From a bacterium (GTDB taxonomy: Bacteria; UBA9089; CG2-30-40-21): 6,507 bases of DNA. Both the position numbers and the translations under genes were made by a program. The notes beneath the pieces were generated by a model. It was not told the DNA's origin, made no database searches, and saw nothing but the letters and a program-made list of their open reading frames with translations. The stretch's first letter is position 1. Each line of letters starts with the position of its first letter. Shown here piece by piece: positions 4,424 through 6,507 of the stretch. The stretch is taken from NCBI GenBank assembly GCA_018814245.1, contig JAHIZN010000218.1, positions 1-6,507 on the forward strand. Reading direction: 5' to 3'.

Positions 4424-6238
4424 ATGACGCATAATGAAGATTTGAATATTAAAATTAATCCTGTAGGAATAGAGGGGAGTACGGTTATTTCGGATCAGAT
4501 GCCATTAAAAATACTTGCGTTAGCTGATCTTACCCCTGGCAGTCCAACAGTGGATATGCCCATTAGCGTTAATAAGAATAATTTCAACGATATAATGAGT
4601 ATGCTTTGTCCCAGACTTCGGTTTAGTGTTCCCGGCAGAATGGGACAGACTCAAAAAGAGATTGTGATTGAGTTGACATTTGATAGCATAAACTCCTTTG
4701 TGCCTGAAGAGATTGTTCCTCGGGTGAGTGGGCTTACAGGACTAATGAAAATCCGAAAGCTTCTTGCTGCCCTTGCTAATCAGGAACTCTCCTGTCAGGA
4801 ATTTCAGGAACATATCAAGGGGATGAAAGTCGAATTGCCATTGTTTTCTCAACTTCAATCAGCCCCTACATCCCCTGCCCTAATTGCAGCATCAAACATA
4901 GAAGGCACAGAGCCTCTGAATTCTCTGTTTGAAATGGTCGATATCTCACCTTCACAAAAAGGCAAATCTACCTCAGCCATTGATAATCTTATTGCTCAGA
5001 TACTACAGCCGCAAACAGATACAGACAAACAAACAATTGAAGCAGCTATTGGTGAAATAGATGATATGCTTGGTGACCAGCTCAATGAAATTCTACATCA
5101 CAAAGAATTCCAGAGCCTTGAGGCTGCATGGCGAGGATTAAAATTTCTGATAGACAAGACAGATTTTCACAAAAAAATAAGGATTGAGATACTGAATGTC
5201 CCGAAGAATGAGCTTAGAGATACCCTCTATACCCATGTATTTAAGCCAGAGCATGATAGGCTTACGACCTCCCCGCTTTCTGTAATGATTGCAGATTATC
5301 AGTTTGAAAGGTTGCCGCATGAGATTGAGTTGCTGAGAGATATAAGCAAAATGGCTCAAAGCATTCAGGTTCCATTTATTACTACGGCTGCTCCGGGATT
5401 TTTTGGGTTAAAGTCATTTGCCAGATTATCGGTCATTCCTTCACTTAATGAAAGGTTCAAGGGACCAGAATATGTTAAGTGGAATAGCTTCCGACAGAGC
5501 GAACAATCATCATGGGTTATGCTTATGGTAAACCGATTTCTTGCACGACTCCCTTATGGTCAGAACACATGCCCGATTAAAGGGTTTAGTTTTGAGGAAA
5601 ATATTAGTGAATCACAAAAATATCTCTGGGCAAACCCGATCTGGGCAATGGGCAGCATCCTTGCTGCTGATTTTGCTAACACAGGCTGGTGTATTGATAT
5701 CTGTGGTAAAAAAACAGAAACCGTGCTGACACCTCTTCCAACCTATGAGTATCAGATTAATCCCACACAAAAAACTATTATCTCCCTTGAAGGGTTTATC
5801 CCTGAGCAAAAGCAGGCAGAGTTTGAAAGGCTTGGCTTTAGCCTTATGGCTTGCCAGGCTGATAGTATTTCAAGCTATGTGTACTCTGTGCCTACTGCCC
5901 ATCTCCCTGAAAGATATGAAAACCCTGCAGATACTATGGAGGCTATTGTCCATGCTGCCTTGCCATACCAGTTGTTTGCAGGACGGCTGAGCCACTATCT
6001 TTCTAACATAAATAGTGAGTTGTGTTCAGAGCTTTCAAGAGAATCCCTTGAAAAGACACTCAGAGATAAAATACTGTCGTTTATTTCCCTGCCATCACAG
6101 GTTTCTTCTGAGGACTCTGTGGTTGTTCAGATAGAAGAGAATCCTGATGGTTATGATGCAGCGTTAAGGGTAAGACCAGCATTTAAGATTCTGGGGCTAA
6201 ATGCGGATATTGTCCTCGGATGGGGTATTCCTCGATGA
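4424..6238 (+). CDS. tssC: Fused T6SS contractile sheath protein (TssB-like domain + TssC)
   Basis: This 604-residue protein appears to carry both sheath subunits in one chain. Residues about 26-120 match TssB/VipA: a strand with LALADLT (31-37), NKNNFNDIMSMLCPRLRFSV (50-69), the VIELTFDSINSFVPEEIVP segment (81-99) and the following LLxxR-like helix (about 105-118). A linker (about 121-184) leads to a TssC/VipB domain (about 185-604) with the family hallmark LGDQLNEILHHKEFQSLEAA (216-235) plus WRGL, then LPYG (377-380), GFSFEEN (387-393), the LW..P segment (401-405), GWCIDICG (421-428) and the C-terminal GYDAALRVRPAFK (576-588). The sheath polymerises around the Hcp tube and contracts to fire it. 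Separate subunits normally total about 650-670 residues, so the fusion has lost some linker sequence. AAGGAG at 4411-4416 precedes the ATG by 7 bp. The gene was originally one base from the upstream stop codon, before MITE copy B inserted. Confidence 0.92.
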   Translation: MTHNEDLNIKINPVGIEGSTVISDQMPLKILALADLTPGSPTVDMPISVNKNNFNDIMSMLCPRLRFSVPGRMGQTQKEIVIELTFDSINSFVPEEIVPRVSGLTGLMKIRKLLAALANQELSCQEFQEHIKGMKVELPLFSQLQSAPTSPALIAASNIEGTEPLNSLFEMVDISPSQKGKSTSAIDNLIAQILQPQTDTDKQTIEAAIGEIDDMLGDQLNEILHHKEFQSLEAAWRGLKFLIDKTDFHKKIRIEILNVPKNELRDTLYTHVFKPEHDRLTTSPLSVMIADYQFERLPHEIELLRDISKMAQSIQVPFITTAAPGFFGLKSFARLSVIPSLNERFKGPEYVKWNSFRQSEQSSWVMLMVNRFLARLPYGQNTCPIKGFSFEENISESQKYLWANPIWAMGSILAADFANTGWCIDICGKKTETVLTPLPTYEYQINPTQKTIISLEGFIPEQKQAEFERLGFSLMACQADSISSYVYSVPTAHLPERYENPADTMEAIVHAALPYQLFAGRLSHYLSNINSELCSELSRESLEKTLRDKILSFISLPSQVSSEDSVVVQIEENPDGYDAALRVRPAFKILGLNADIVLGWGIPR

Positions 6239-6247
6239 GAAAACATG

Positions 6248-6276
6248 TTGACATATTCTTTTGCTTTTGATATAAT
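6248..6276 (+). promoter_or_regulatory. Second consensus sigma70-type promoter, reading out of the window
   Basis: TTGACA (6248-6253) and TATAAT (6271-6276) are perfect consensus boxes 17 bp apart, 9 bp after the sheath stop codon. Transcription should start near 6283 and serve a gene beyond the window. The segment 6246-6300 matches the tssJ promoter and early leader (2201-2255) at 40 of 55 positions, and the comparison ends where MITE copy C begins at 6301. Confidence 0.82.
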
Positions 6277-6300
6277 CTAAGGCATAATTCAACTATTTTA

Positions 6301-6507
6301 GTAACTACTCACCGCCTCTTTTTTTCACGCAAAGAACGCAAAGATTTCACGCAAAGAATCGCAAAGGATTATAAATTATTTACAATCCTATAGAATTTCA
6401 TCTTTCAATTTATACGATATTTCATTTTTAGTCATAAATCTCTGCGGTCTTTGCGATTTTTCTTACTTTGTGACCTTTGCGTGATATTGTTACTGCTGAG
6501 TAGTTAC
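6301..6507. mobile_element. IS66-type miniature inverted-repeat element, copy C (different interior)
   Basis: Perfect 11-bp inverted ends, GTAACTACTCA (6301-6311) and TGAGTAGTTAC (6497-6507), bound a 207-bp non-coding segment finishing on the last base of the window. The GTAA termini resemble those of copies A and B (GTAATTGCTCA), but the interior differs. It has CACGCAAAG-type repeats whose arms pair with the right side: TCACGCAAAG (6325-6334) with CTTTGCGTGA (6475-6484), and AATCGCAAAG (6357-6366) with CTTTGCGATT (6449-6458). The left flank CTATTTTA (6293-6300) should be repeated immediately beyond the window if this is a true insertion. It lies about 18 bases into the transcript from the preceding promoter. 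Confidence 0.65.
6323..6367. repeat. Two tandem 22-23 bp CACGCAAAG units in copy C
   Basis: TTTCACGCAAAGAACGCAAAGA (6323-6344) is followed directly by a second unit at 6345-6367 that differs by one inserted T and the final base. GCAAAG occurs four times in 45 bp. The repeats form the left arm of the element's internal fold-back structure; no protein-binding role can be inferred. Confidence 0.7.

Noticed and set aside
5541..5990. Short plus-strand frames and one minus-strand frame inside the sheath gene
   Set aside because: They overlap the strongly conserved TssC coding frame and show no recognisable protein.
6323..6484. CACGCAAAG repeats as a CRISPR array or replication iterons
   Set aside because: There are only two tandem units plus inverted copies, no spacers of regular length and no replication gene; they fit fold-back arms of a miniature element.

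Overview
The window comes from a moderately A/T-rich, Gram-negative bacterium. Two proteins carry lipoprotein signal peptides, and the gene set belongs to a type VI secretion system (T6SS). The lineage cannot be fixed from sequence alone. A fused sheath gene and many small GTAA-ended inverted-repeat elements suggest an environmental lineage (Desulfobacterota, Nitrospirota or a candidate phylum are guesses) rather than a well-studied proteobacterium.

Layout, all genes on the + strand. (1) Positions 114-1768 hold a two-gene module: a PAAR-tipped effector with a glycine-zipper membrane hairpin and a C-terminal NlpC/P60-like cysteine-hydrolase domain, then a small lipoprotein that is the natural immunity candidate. 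(2) Positions 1769-2333 contain no gene, only A/T-rich DNA, a GC-rich hairpin repeat and a consensus sigma70-type promoter. (3) Positions 2334-2771 encode a short TssJ-like outer-membrane lipoprotein. (4) Positions 3124-4157 encode two tandem DUF1795/DcrB-fold proteins without signal peptides, resembling Eag-type T6SS chaperones. (5) Positions 4424-6238 encode one polypeptide combining a TssB-like and a TssC sheath domain. (6) Positions 6248-6276 hold a second consensus promoter that resembles the tssJ promoter and reads out of the window.

Three miniature inverted-repeat elements (2768-3044, 4154-4398, 6301-6507) occupy most of the remaining intergenic DNA. They start with GTAA, and the two that can be tested are flanked by exact 8-bp target duplications, which matches IS66-type termini. 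Two landed at gene ends, and the element's own GTAA now supplies the stop codon of the upstream gene. The pre-insertion sequences can be rebuilt. TssJ ended at a TGA that was disrupted, and the second DUF1795 protein lost four residues (NKET). Before insertion, that gene's stop codon lay one base from the sheath gene's ATG. The third element sits in the leader downstream of the last promoter and ends on the last base of the window.

Working model: the sheath fusion, the TssJ-like anchor and the DUF1795 chaperones are parts of one T6SS; the PAAR protein is its spike tip and cargo; the adjacent lipoprotein protects sister cells. Miniature elements have split a formerly compact operon.
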